The position numbers and the translations under genes are program-made. This document shows positions 44,391 through 57,000 of a stretch of 64,000 nt of DNA, piece after piece. The stretch spans positions 62,001-126,000 of the forward strand of contig JBAJFG010000296.1 in NCBI GenBank assembly GCA_037903475.1. The letters are read 5' to 3'. Within the stretch, counting starts at the first letter, position 1, and each line of letters opens with the position of its first letter. This stretch comes from Ancylostoma caninum. Its lineage: Eukaryota; Nematoda; Chromadorea; Rhabditida; Ancylostomatidae. The notes under the pieces were generated by a model. That model made no database searches, was not told the origin of the DNA, and saw only the letters and a list, made by a program, of their open reading frames with translations.

Positions 44391-47300
44391 CTTTGTTGAC
44401 TCCATATCTGAGAATGGGAAGCGCCGGCTAGTGGATCTACACACCATTTTTCAAGCTATTTATTAAGGTGGTGAATCGGGCTACTTGTTTCGTCCAAGTG
44501 AACACGCTGCTGAACTCCTAATACGAGATGGACAGAGATCAACAGCGCGAATTCATTGATGCAAAAATCGATAGTGTTTCTCAATTTTCAACTTCTTAAA
44601 AATTACAAGAGCAAGAACTAAAGTGTTGGAATCTTCTTCACCGTGTTTTATGTCATTAATAAGGTAAAACTGCAGCATTTCACTACCGTAGATCATGTGG
44701 AGAATCAAGGGAATATTTACTGTGTTGTTTGGTTGGATCCTTCCAACAACCAAAATCCTAGAACTGGGCCGAAGTTGGATAACTTAAGTACCGAAATTGT
44801 CGATTCCAATCGACATATGAATTGCCCTCTTTTTAACATCTGGGGTAGGAAGTCGTATATGTGACTGCCCCGACGCGACTAGCCTTGGCGCTATCAGAAA
44901 GCCAATTCTGTCGATGGAGCTTTTCTTGGGAAAGAAAATATCCTAAAGTGAACATGAGTCACAGCTTGGATGAGCAGCAGTTCGAAGTCCTAGGCTATCT
45001 TCATGCTGTCTGCATGGGATATGTAGATGTTTTACTGATAATGGGCCTGGAAGAATATTGGATTCAGGTTTTTGAGTGGTTTTAGAATAAATTTTGTTTC
45101 ACACGAAGACGCACATAACCAATTTTTTAGCAACTCTTTCGCTTTCAAACGCAGATATATGTAGTCAACGTAATCCGGCATTTGATGTTTCTACAGTAAA
45201 TGACACCTACTTTTTAGTATTTTAGTACGCTACGTTGCAGCACTTCCGTGTAGAGACCAGAAAGACAAGAAAACATTTGAGAAGGTTACCTGCTTTTTTT
45301 CAAGTGTTTTTTCTTCTTTTATAATACCATTCTATCCTCGTATTCCAGAAGCAAAACTATTGGAATGACAAGGGCATGCTTCCCTGCTACCAGTGGCGGA
45401 CGCAGAAATTTTTGGGCAGAGAGCTTGGGGAAGAGGGGGAGTGCTAGGATGGTGGAGTCTCTGCCACTTTTGGGAAGCATAGGATACGTAAAAGGATCAG
45501 AAGTATTAACCTTCAAACTAAATAGTCAGTGATAGATATTTAAGAAAAGTAAAAAACGAACAATTAGGAGTAAACTAATATAAAATTTTTGAATATTTTC
45601 ATGGAGTATTTTTAAATGAATTTAGTTTAATTAAACGGCGATTTCTTATTCACACTGGAGCAGGGAATTTTGAACCTCTAGAAACATGGAGAATGGTCAT
45701 TATGAAAAAAAAAACTCTTTTGAGTTATGAGGATGGTTTTCAGTGACTAGTAGCCAAACCAACAACAGATTGAAATAGTGGAATAATCCGAGCACGAACT
45801 GGTCTGATTTTCGAGGATTTGGTTCAGGGCGGCTTTCCTTCTTAAGAGAACCGAACTACATGGGAGCTTTTTTTATTTCGGGGTAGTTCCACAGCATTCC
45901 CATGTTCCCATGACGATGACTCAGGGGCTCAGTACATCTTCATCAAAACTCTTTATCCAGTGTGTAAACACTTAGAAGGAAATAGCTCGCCTTGTTCATC
46001 CCTCGTATTGTACAAATTTTTCCAGTGAAATCGGAAATTGATCCCGGAAATCGAGTAGCGCTTTGTTTGAAACTACGTTGTCGTCTCAAAGGATTACTAA
46101 ACAGAGGTCAGCGTCACAGGTACGAGGGAGCTAGTCAAACGTCGTGTGAAATTGAACTTTTCAACCCAAAAAGAAGGAAGTGGAAGCTTGTCGGAATGAG
46201 ATTCAACTTTTATTACTTGACCGAAACTAAATTTTGAAGAAGGGATTGTTACATTCTATTATAACGATAAATATGTAGTGTACGTACTAGCTATGTTGAA
46301 TAGATGTGTTTTGTGGGAGGAGTCGCATTTCCTTGCTTATACATCCGCATCAAGACCCACAAAGTGCAATGTTGTCAACGGACATGATGTAAAAAGCAGT
46401 GTCAAATTATAGGATATAAAAAAGAGATTTAGAAAAAAAACTCGAGATTTCAGCATAAAAAGAAACTTGGGGTGACGTTGATCACAATAGTACACATAAT
46501 ATCAAGTAAAAGCACCTAGAATCCCCTTTTTGAACTTGTTGTTTATGGAGAGGTTGAGGTGCCTATTGCGACAGCTAGCACGACTAAGGTTCCGTGGAGG
46601 CAGTGATGTCGATCTGCAGCACCTAACGTGTTAGGAATGTAACTGCTTGTGGTAGCTATCGTAGTGTGCATCTTGGACTATCCAAAAATTAGGAGCTCAA
46701 AAAGGGGTTTTTGGCATCTTCCTAAGGAAGAAGCTATCCCAAGGTGATCAGCGTTGTCTGAAGATTCTTCTGGTGTTAAAATCTCAAAATCAATCCTCAG
46801 ATGAGATACTGCCCTTAAAATGTATAGCAAAATCAGAAACTCATAGAATGAACCTGAATCTATTCGAAAAAAAACTACGGGCGGAAAGATTTTGGGAGAA
46901 ACATCCACGAGAGCCAAATGGAGAATGGTTCCGCGCTCCATTGCTAAACCATGCCCCTTTAAAGTATACAGTGATAAGTTTGTTGGGTACATGGTTAATT
47001 GTGGGAATCACATCTACGAAATATATTGTTTGAGTGTTCATTTTTCGTAACCTCACTCGCAGCTCCAGCGTATTAATCTACTTCGGTGGCAATCCAGTGA
47101 ATTTCGCCACTTGGCCGTGGGTCAGATCTTAAAACTAGAGCGGAACGCGAAACTTCTCAGTCAATTTTGCTGTTAGGTACAAGTTTTTCAGGCGGACAGT
47201 ATTTTTATTGATTTACCTTCAGCATGACCTTTGGAACAGGCCAATCTCCATTGTAGGACCTCACCCGTGCGGTAAGCACAATCAAATAATCTTGGGCGGC

Positions 47301-47700
47301 CACACCCACGTGGTTCTTACCACCCCGTAATCCAGAACCATGAACGCTTCTGTTGACCCGGTTATTTTTGTCTTTCTCAGTACTCCAAATAAAGCACACA
47401 AACAATGCCCACATGAGCGCATGCAAACATTTGGAAATCGCATGGGATTGTGGGCGGGGCTTCGCAGGTCAGCTACCAATCAGAACATGCGCGCTTATCA
47501 TGCATTGGTTCTAGTACTGTAACAAGAGTACTGTAATCATGTTCTCCTTACTGAATAGGGAGGATGCTCTGGAAAGGATATGTATTGGCCAAATGCTGCT
47601 AGCAGTGGTTATTGTGGTCTTGATGGGTGTTGATCGAATACCGGAAGAGGAGTTACTGGGAGTAATCTACCAGTGTAATGCTAACAAATCGACGATTCTG
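44391..47700. other. Intergenic, no gene supported
   Basis: AT-rich DNA with short open frames on both strands, none resembling a known protein and none bounded by convincing splice sites. Near 46,797-46,821 a GATGAGATACTGCCCTTAA segment resembles the right end of the TTAA-type MITEs, without a clear left partner. Confidence 0.45.
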
Positions 47701-48040
47701 TAGACAATAGCTAAAGCTGAATCCGGTCTCTAAAAGGTTAAGCACCCGCTCGATCGCTGTGTATACAGTTTTTGTGAGACGACTCGTCCCCCAAGCCGCC
47801 GGCTCCTCCCCGAACTCCTCGACCGACCCGCCCTCATCACGGCTAGCTAGCCACCACCCCTCAAAGGAGGCGGACGCACCGTCGGCGACTCGACTCGAAC
47901 ACACACACAAACCTTCCACACCGGCACCATCAACGGGCCTCTTCGCCTCTCACTCTCATTACCCGTACCCGTCTTCGCTGGCTGCACCACAACTCACCTA
48001 TTCGACGGCAACCACAACCAAGACGGTTAAAGGAAAAGCT

Positions 48041-51000
48041 ATGCACCAACCACTGCTTATAGCAGCATTATTCTTGGGTGGGTATTACAAACCTTTGCTT
48101 TCATCTTCCACTTCTTAATAATTCATACTCATTTGTCTTCAATCAATGCAAAGTGTGCGCATCGATTACCAGAGCACTATATTACTTTGCTACAACATAT
48201 CTAGAGTCTAAAATTTTCTGCAAATTACAAAAAAAATCGATTGTTCTTAGAGAAGCATTGGATACTGTGTTCAAAACTCTGACTGTTATATATGTAACCC
48301 ACGCTCATTTCATTTTATCTACGGTGTGTAGATAAAATTAGCTGTGGGGTGGAATTCTTTGTAATGATGCGGACATTCGGACACTTCACCTTACCTATCA
48401 AAAGGTTATCTTAGGGTACTGCCTTACTCTACTATAATTCAACTAAATCTGCGGGGTGTAGATCAAATTAGCTGAATGTGGGAATCGTTTGAAACGATGG
48501 AGGCACTGTTATACTAACAAACTATCTTGTTTTTTGAAGGAGCACTATTCCCTTGTGTAGTATACATACTGTGTATAACTGCGAATACGAATGACTACCA
48601 GGGCTAGGATTCATGAAGGAATAATCAAGCAAAACCAGGTTAGTAAACCAACCTTCATATCCTTTGTCTCTTGACGCTGTGCAGTCTAGGAGATGGCTAA
48701 CCAACTGGTTAACCACCGTGGTTTGCATGGTTAACTTTCACGAATCTCAGCCCAGGTGAACAAGGCTCCAAACTCTCGGTCTGCCAACGTCTATAGGAGA
48801 GATTCAGAATATTTTCGAGCGCTGTCAGCTTGCTGTGGGAACGATCAGCTGATCGCTGTCATAATTAGTCCAAATTTGCCGATTTTACCCAGATTATTCA
48901 CAAACTGTCCTAATTGAACGCAGTACTTGGTAGTTCTGATTCAAGTACCAATTAGCCCTTTCTGCTCACTTAACTTCTCTACTGATACAGGATCTCTCTT
49001 CCGAAGACCACAGTGGCAGTCGGCGCTAGTAACAAGATTCTCTTTCTCCCTTCTATCACTTCCTCCTGTCCCACTTTTCCTGTCTCTTTTTATTGTTTTT
49101 CCTCCTCCCCTTTTTTGCTTCTCTGCCTTCTTTCTTCCGTCACCTACCCGCGTTCTTCTCACAATCAAATCTAATCAATGTCGGTATTCTAAAGCAAACT
49201 TTCTGCTATAAAAAACTTCATTCCTTTGATAATTCTTTCAATTTTTCCTCAAGATTACAATTTCATGATCTTTTCACTGAAATGCTCCCTTTTTGGTCAT
49301 TCTTGTCATATACGCACCCTCAGAATTACCCAAGGTAAACGTGTTACCACCGCACAGATTTATCCATAGTTAACACTGGCGTCAACACGTTAACCTTCGG
49401 TAATTTCAATTATGCATCAAGGCTCTGGCTAGTTTTTCAGCTAGACCCGTTATCACCGAATTTCTTTCTTCCGTTTCCTCACGAATAAACAGCGAACCTT
49501 ATTGCACGGTCAATTCATTATTCGGAAAAAAAAATCATATTTTCTACTGCTCTCGTGGAATTCTTTTACACTGCAATGAAAAAGAAAAATTTCTTTTGAA
49601 TCCTGACAGCGAAAGAAATTTTTCCTTTCCCTTTGTTTCAATATTTTACCACTAATTTCGCACCATAGCCTTTTGTGTAATCACGGACATTTCAGTCACA
49701 CCTGGCCTGTGCCAAACGCCAGTGATCGGCGGCAATTGCCGGCTGGGCACCGGCGACGTTCAAATCGGCGGCAAACAAACGCAATTTTTCCTGAAATGTG
49801 AAGCTACTTCAGAGTAAATTTTGCAGCATTTCAGTTGGTTACACGATATCGCACCAAACGTCAGCCTGTCTATTTCAGCAGCGCGGCCGGCGACGGCGTC
49901 TGGGTTGTGAAGTCCCGAGCAGCAGCGGCTGCCGCTCCTCCGGCATCGTCAGCTGCCGGAGGCTCATCTGGAGGTGCTGTTCCAGTGGAAAACACTCAAC
50001 CACAGCAGCATCCAAAACTCATGCGCAAACAGAATGCGCCGAATATTTGCGGTCAGTTCAATACCAACTCTTTGAGTGTGTCTGTGTTCTGTCTGTCTAT
50101 GCTGTGCCTCTGCTTTGTTTGCCAATGGCTAGTACGATTATTGAGGGGTTTCGAGGGGTTTTGTGGGATTTAGCCGGCCAATTCGGTGGGCCGCCGGGCA
50201 GTTACTGCCGCTGTCCGTCTTAGCGTAAGCGTCGCTCAGTGTTGTGACAGTAGCCGCCCCTCTTATCCGCTACAGTCAGTGATAATCGAAGTTCAAATAG
50301 ACGCGCGGCGTAGTGGACGTGCGCGTGCAAACACGCGGCGACGGTGCTGCGCCCGGTCGCGGGCCGGTGGACCGCGAGCCACCCCACGAGAGCGACGAGC
50401 AATTAGCCCGCATAGCCACCACGCAGCGCACCCGGAAGAACAATGTCGAGCGCTCAAGTGAGCAAGCAAGCAAATTACGCGCACCCGACACAACGATTGC
50501 ACTGTACAAAAAGCATGTAATACGGCTTCTTACGTTACGGTAGCGTCAGACATTTACACCGGGGTTTTTTCGTTGCAAGACCACCGGAAAAGCTTTTTTT
50601 AAATGTGTTTTTATAGCTCTTTGAACTTTACACTGGTAAATGATCCTATTTTTTATGTGAGAAACGTTTAAAAGAAACTTCAAGTGCTTGGCTAACAGGT
50701 TCCGTTCCCAGGCTGTGTTCATGGTCAAGTAGCTCTTTTCGTGAAAGCCCGTTCCTAAACGTAGGTGAGGTAAAACAGAGGTCGACGGGTAGCTGCGAAA
50801 AACGGGTTTTTTTATGGATGGAAAGAAGTGGGTTACAACAAAGTAGACAATACAGAGGAGTAAAGCATGGACACTGTAGATAGTGGCCAAAAGGAGGAGG
50901 AGGGAATGAGGGAGGAACTGTGTAGAATCTCGCGAAGCCAAGAAAGAGGCTCATTTAGAAAACGAGGGAAAGGAGGTGTGATAAGGCAGAGGAAGTAAGG

Positions 51001-54000
51001 AATAGAAGGAAGAAGAAGGGGATGAAGAAATGTAGGTGTGGGATAGGTAAACATGGAAAAGTGCCCAAGGTGCACATAAGGTCATGCTTCCACAGTCTAG
51101 TTTCATATACTTGACCATTTCAATGAACAAGTAACGTGAACTCTCCAGCCTGGATTACGAAATGTCCAGCAAGACCAAATTTGATCTATCAGTTAATCTG
51201 CCTAGAATTTCATTGGAATGTCATTATTGTGACCAGGAGCTGTTTTTTCTTGAGCAATAAGCTTTGGTTTTGGTTAGCTTTAGTTACATTTTTAGCTTAG
51301 GATCGTTTTACCACGTTTTTTTCTGACACAGGAAAGTCGGAGGCCATAATTTACCTCATCGGACACCCGAAACTTAACCCTTTAGCATTCCCCTTCTCTC
51401 GCTTTTACCCTCTTGCTTTATTTTCTGTAGCGGATATTTTCTCTAGGAACGGAGCACTCTGGCTTAGGATACGGGCAAGAATTATCAATTCCGAATTCTG
51501 AAACAACTTGGTCCCGTTATCCCATGACTATTACTGTCTAACCCACTTTTGGGCTTTATATTATGAGGAGTGGAAGGTTACGCAGTCTATTGGCCATGAA
51601 ACGGTTAAGGATCGCAGCGTTATCTGAACCTGTGCGGAATACCGCAAGGAGGAGTTACCGTGAAAGATCTGGGCTCGTCCCATATGTGGTATGGGTGAAA
51701 CACTAATTCACAGTTGAAATCCATATTTGAGAAAAAATCCAGGGAATTTATACTTTTATCTCTGTCCTTTCCTAACGGGGTAAGAGCTTGAAAAGTGCAA
51801 CAATACTCAGGACCACTGGGTCATGTCAGCTGTAATGACTCCTTCGATCTTCAATTTTTACTTACATCCTTCTGAACAAGCAAGCAAACGTGCCAGTCTT
51901 ACGTTGTATGTCCTATATTCTATAGGCCCATATTGTCATAGTATGAAGCGCACGAACGGGGTGGAGGATGAGTGGAGTGAGCATGGAGAGAGCTGGGATG
52001 GAGCGAAGATGTGTAATAGATCTATCTCCTTTGAACGATGCCACCATTTCCTTACTGACTAAATGGTAATTTCGCTCTCATACCAGCAGAAACATTCATC
52101 TCATTGCATATGTAGCAGTCTCGAAACACTACAGGGTGGGCCAAAAATACGGTAACAAAGAAAAATGCAGTCAGAAAAAGATCTTTAGAGCACTTTGGAA
52201 CACCGTCACATGATTTATATCCATTAACTCCAAACGAAGATAATACAAGAAAACGTCTCGAAATATCCTCCATCTGCTGGGAATCATACCTGACGCAACA
52301 AATGAAGTCGCAGGCCTCGGCGCGCAAGTGCTTGGACGGAAAATTATTTCCTATTTTTGAAGTTCCTTTTTGAAAATTTCAAACTCCTAACAGGTTTTGA
52401 ACAAGTCTATGTCTCAGCTACCGTGAAAACCTAGTAGCACCTCTGGCTGAGTTCTGTCCGATTGAGTTGCCACTCCACAAAACCAGTAGGTCGTATAATT
52501 TACTGTTTCCCCAGTTCTGAATCAGACACAATCTGAGTTCCTGAGCACCGTCCTGGTAAAACGTCCGGAAACGGCCTCCTAACTAAACATGACTTCAAGG
52601 CAGAACATGCCCCTTTGGAAGCAAAACAAGTCTTGTTACTGCATTTATTGCCCACCCTGTAGTTTATTACCAAGAACTATGCTCAGGCAGAAGACCAAAA
52701 ATTTTCTCTTATTTCTTTTTATTTTAATTTGAATAATTCACTACTTGCCTATCTCAGTACATACAACTGCACAAATTTAAATGGCTCTATTTTTCAAATA
52801 ATTGCCCACGCTCCACACCATGTTGGTGCGGATGAAGGAGGGTATTACTCGTCCTGACATAAGTACATAGTTTCTTGCTACTCCAGATAAAGAAAATCAC
52901 ATTGTATTTTTTGGAATATTAATCTAAACGGAGTCAAGTTGCACAATGGATATACTTTCAAGCCTAACACAACCGAATGAGGACTTAAGTGATCTTCTAT
53001 TTTTTTACTTTGGTTTCAAGAAAACCATCTGTAATACTGTTTGAAATTTAGTAGTATGCTTTGGGGTTTTTTTTTTGATTTCAAACTTCAATCCAAGATG
53101 GTGGCAGAAGAGACCATTAATTCGTGATTAGTGCTTCGTTTTTCTTGAATGCGTCGGGAAGATTGACGCGTTCCTAGTACATGCCTTGGGAAGATCCAAA
53201 AATAAGAAACATGTGGTTCCGGCCTCCAAAAACTTTAACTTCTCCGCAACACTTGTTTTTTCCTAGAACATCTATGACCTTCACTTTTTTTACCAGTTTA
53301 TTTGTGAAAGGTCTAGAAGGAAAAAACTGGCCACATTTTCTTCCGTGTGAAACTGTACGCGACCATTCGTTCACATCTCAAAGCATTGGCTCGATCGCTT
53401 TTCGCTCAGTATTCATTCCCATCCATTACTGCAATAAAATTTAGTTTCTGGTTCCAAAATAATTCTCGAAGAAACTTAAACCTTCTAAGCGACATTTTAC
53501 TGTTCACCTGATCTTTACAATCGAAAAATTAAAGGTAATATTAGTGGAAAAGTAGTTTTATCTGTTTTCCTATAGGTTTCTTTCACAACGCTTTTAAAGA
53601 AACGTTGAAGATAAGGACAGTGAATGGAATTAAAAATTAAGTTAGATGGAATAGGAGCTGTTGCAAAAAAATGGAATTTACATTGAATTGTTGGAAAGAA
53701 AATCAGCTGAGGTCATCCTGTAAGTTGAAACAATTTTCACAACCACAGTGCCACGAAAACAAAGGTTGTAGTAAATTTTTCTCAGTCTACGCTTAGTTTC
53801 TACTGTCACTGTCGCTTCACCAGAAGTTTTCTCTCGAATTTTCGAATTTTCACCTCACTTTCGGATCATACACTCACTTGCTGAGCACTGAAGTACATAT
53901 GCTTGACCGCTGGGTCACCACTCGATTTTTCACAACAATAGGGGAACGCGCAATTTTGACGATGTTTGATCAGCGCAAATTCCACTGAATTCCGAACGAT

Positions 54001-57000
54001 TTCTGGATGTCTGGAAGGTCCAGGAAATAGAAGAGGAGGTTTCTAGAAAATTCTGAAATGGTATATTGGTCAAAGATCGACATGTTCATGGTTCTCTTTT
54101 CCTTTTTTCCGGGATGTTCAGTAAGAAAGCAGGAAATTTTGCCTCTTTTGATCACGTTTTACTTCGCGTCTACTCCAGAAGTCTTACGTATTGTATGAGG
54201 TCTAATTTTATAGTTGAGGTGGGAGGGAGGGGGGAGGGGGAAGAACAGGGGAACCGTCCCCGCATATGCACCTTATGCATTAATTTTGACGACACTTAAG
54301 CTCAATTTAAACCTATCTTCCTCCCCAAAAAACCGGGTTCAAGCCCGACAGCTTAGTGCAAATAACCAAATTGGGAGTATGTCATCCGCATATAGATAGC
54401 CGTTGGCTGGCCGGGGCTGCTCTCCACGCAAGCGTCGGCGCGCGAAAGCCGGGCGCCCGCCACGGTCGTGACCAAACTGTTCACTTTAAGCAAACATTCG
54501 CACCCACAAGTCCACCACCACAGCGCTCTCACTCGCTGCCGGTGGTCTTACTTACGAAGCTGCAGAGGTGAGGGAGTTACGACGCCGCTCGGACAGCCTA
54601 ATTAGGCGCAACACAACGATATCGCCGCGATTCTGACAGTCACGACGCGCTTGGGCACCAGATTAACCGTAGGGCAGATGTTAGCCATGGAGCGCGTTGT
54701 GGAGGACATTCTACAAACTATTTTTGAATGGAACTGGGACGCTTACGGCCGAATTAGCTCACGAAACCTGCTACACCGGAGCGGAACTGCTGCTAAATCC
54801 GACCACGAGTGTAGTATATGCTCACTGTTCGCCCGCCGATCAATAGCTATCCTCTGTATTACCTATAAGAAGGCGGGATGGGTAATCAAACCGTGAAGTT
54901 GCTTCATAGGTAAGAAAAGCTCACCGATAGAAACTTGGCTCAGTAGACATCCAAGCGCGTAGAACTTCACGGATTTAACGTTTCTAATTGCCACCGTTTA
55001 TCTTGCTGTTAAATATTACACCCCGTTGGCTGGGTCAAAAATATGGGAATGGAGCGCGTTTGTTGACCACCCCAGCTTCCATGAATTGTCTATTCAACAA
55101 AAAAAAGATACATAGGATAATTGGCACTCATTTCCTCACATGGAAAAACGCTTGGCTTGGCACCACCATTGTATGTTCATCCAAGCTTAAAAACTCCGAT
55201 TTATTAAGGGTAATCACCCTGCTTACCCGTAATTGCTCTTAATTAAAAGACTCAGCCACGGTTTTTCAGAACAAGACAATGATGCCCGTGAAGCTGACGC
55301 TTGTGCGGTGTCGGCGACCTGTTTGCAGGCCAGTCAGGAAATCCCATCTAGCTACCTTCAGTGTGATCAGACGTGGGTTTTTCATGCAACTACACATATT
55401 GCTTTCTGTCCAAATTTGGTCTACTATTTTGCTTTTCTTGATTGATCTGTAAAAATATACATTCAGATCCCTTCGATGGGTTCGCAAATCGTGCCAGGAC
55501 GGTTTTATCTTCAACTTTGAACAACAGACATGTATTGTGCCGAAGAGAATGAGTTCACTTTCTCGTGAGTGAAAATGCTTAGCCTGGAAATGCCTATTTC
55601 CGTGAAAAATTCCAGGGTCTGGTTGGGCTAATTTGGAAAATGAATGGTCGAAGAAACCATAGGAAATCTCAAAAATCTGGCAAAACATTGAAAAAAAAAA
55701 ACAAAATTCAGAGCTATTTTGGCCATGTGTCAGTTTTTATCAATGGAGCGCGATAACAGAAAACAAAAGTTCTGTTGCTTTGTGCAGTGTATCAGCTGCA
55801 GCGCTTCATTGTTCCCAGCAAGAATACCATTCCATTTTTGGCGAAGAAATACTTTAGGCAAAAATCGATAAAATATTGATTGCTAGGCAGATTTGAGAAT
55901 TCAACGATTATTCTGCCCTGGACCTGCTATTATTGCGTAGAACGGTAGTGAGTAGAACACGTTATGTTCTAGTTAATCACTCTTTCAAAATGTAATTTTT
56001 TTTTGTTCCAACAACTGCGCTCCGCTGCAACTTTCCCGTACCATCCATTACAATGTCTTTAAAATCGAAAAGTCATTGCATTCAACAATTTAGATGACGT
56101 TGTAGTGACTGGAGCGGAAAAGTCGCAGCGGAGCGCTGATACAGAATCGTAACCAGAACCGTTTTAAAGCCGTTCTTCCGTGTACATACATGATTAATTG
56201 GAAGCATAAGTTTCTGAGCACAGTTTTCTCATTGGAGCTCATTAAAAATGCACATTTCAATAACCTTGAAAAAACATACGTGAAAATAAAGATGGGGTCA
56301 TTATCAGTTAATTGGTAACAGATCAGCTGACCTAATTAGCCCAGCCAGACCTTGGATACCACAACTACCCTCACATTACACACCTCCCCATTGCCTGCAT
56401 ATATCCAACCTTTCCTTGTACAATACCCGCACTAAGTTTGTTAAAAATGAACATTCAGAACGCGGATTTGCGTTCTTTTCGTTCCAGGGCGATAACTCAT
56501 CGTAACAAAGCGATTCACAGACCAAACCTAGAATCAGAAGCAACATTGGAGTGGGCTAGCATATTTCATGAAACCAGCTCTAAATTTCTATTTTGAACAT
56601 TGAAATTCCGGAGTCATTTATAGTGCTCGGATCATGCCGCGCATCAAAGTATGTCGCGCGCTATGCGCGGCAAGGTCGCGGCGGAACTAAAAACTTGCGA
56701 ATTTCGTTGCTGAAAATCAGAATTTAGGGCTGATTTCGTGAAATATGGTAGCCCACTTCATTGTCGTTTTTGTCCTCTGGTTTGATCTGTGAATCGCTTT
56801 GTTACGATGAGCTATGACCCTAGAACGAAAAAAACGCAAATCCGCGTTCTGGATGCTCATTTTTAACAAACTTAGTGCGGGTACTGTACATTCTCCCCAG
56901 CAAATCCTCCCATTTAACACGGTTCCTCCCTCTAATCGCTTGCAGAACTCCACCCGGTGGCGTGCCCGGATGGATCCGGTCCGCTCGGGATTTGCCCGTG

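Noticed and set aside
50220..50509. Minus-strand Arg-rich frames opposite the GC island
   Set aside because: They arise from the GC-rich composition and have no start or splice context. The plus strand has the better splice-like borders.
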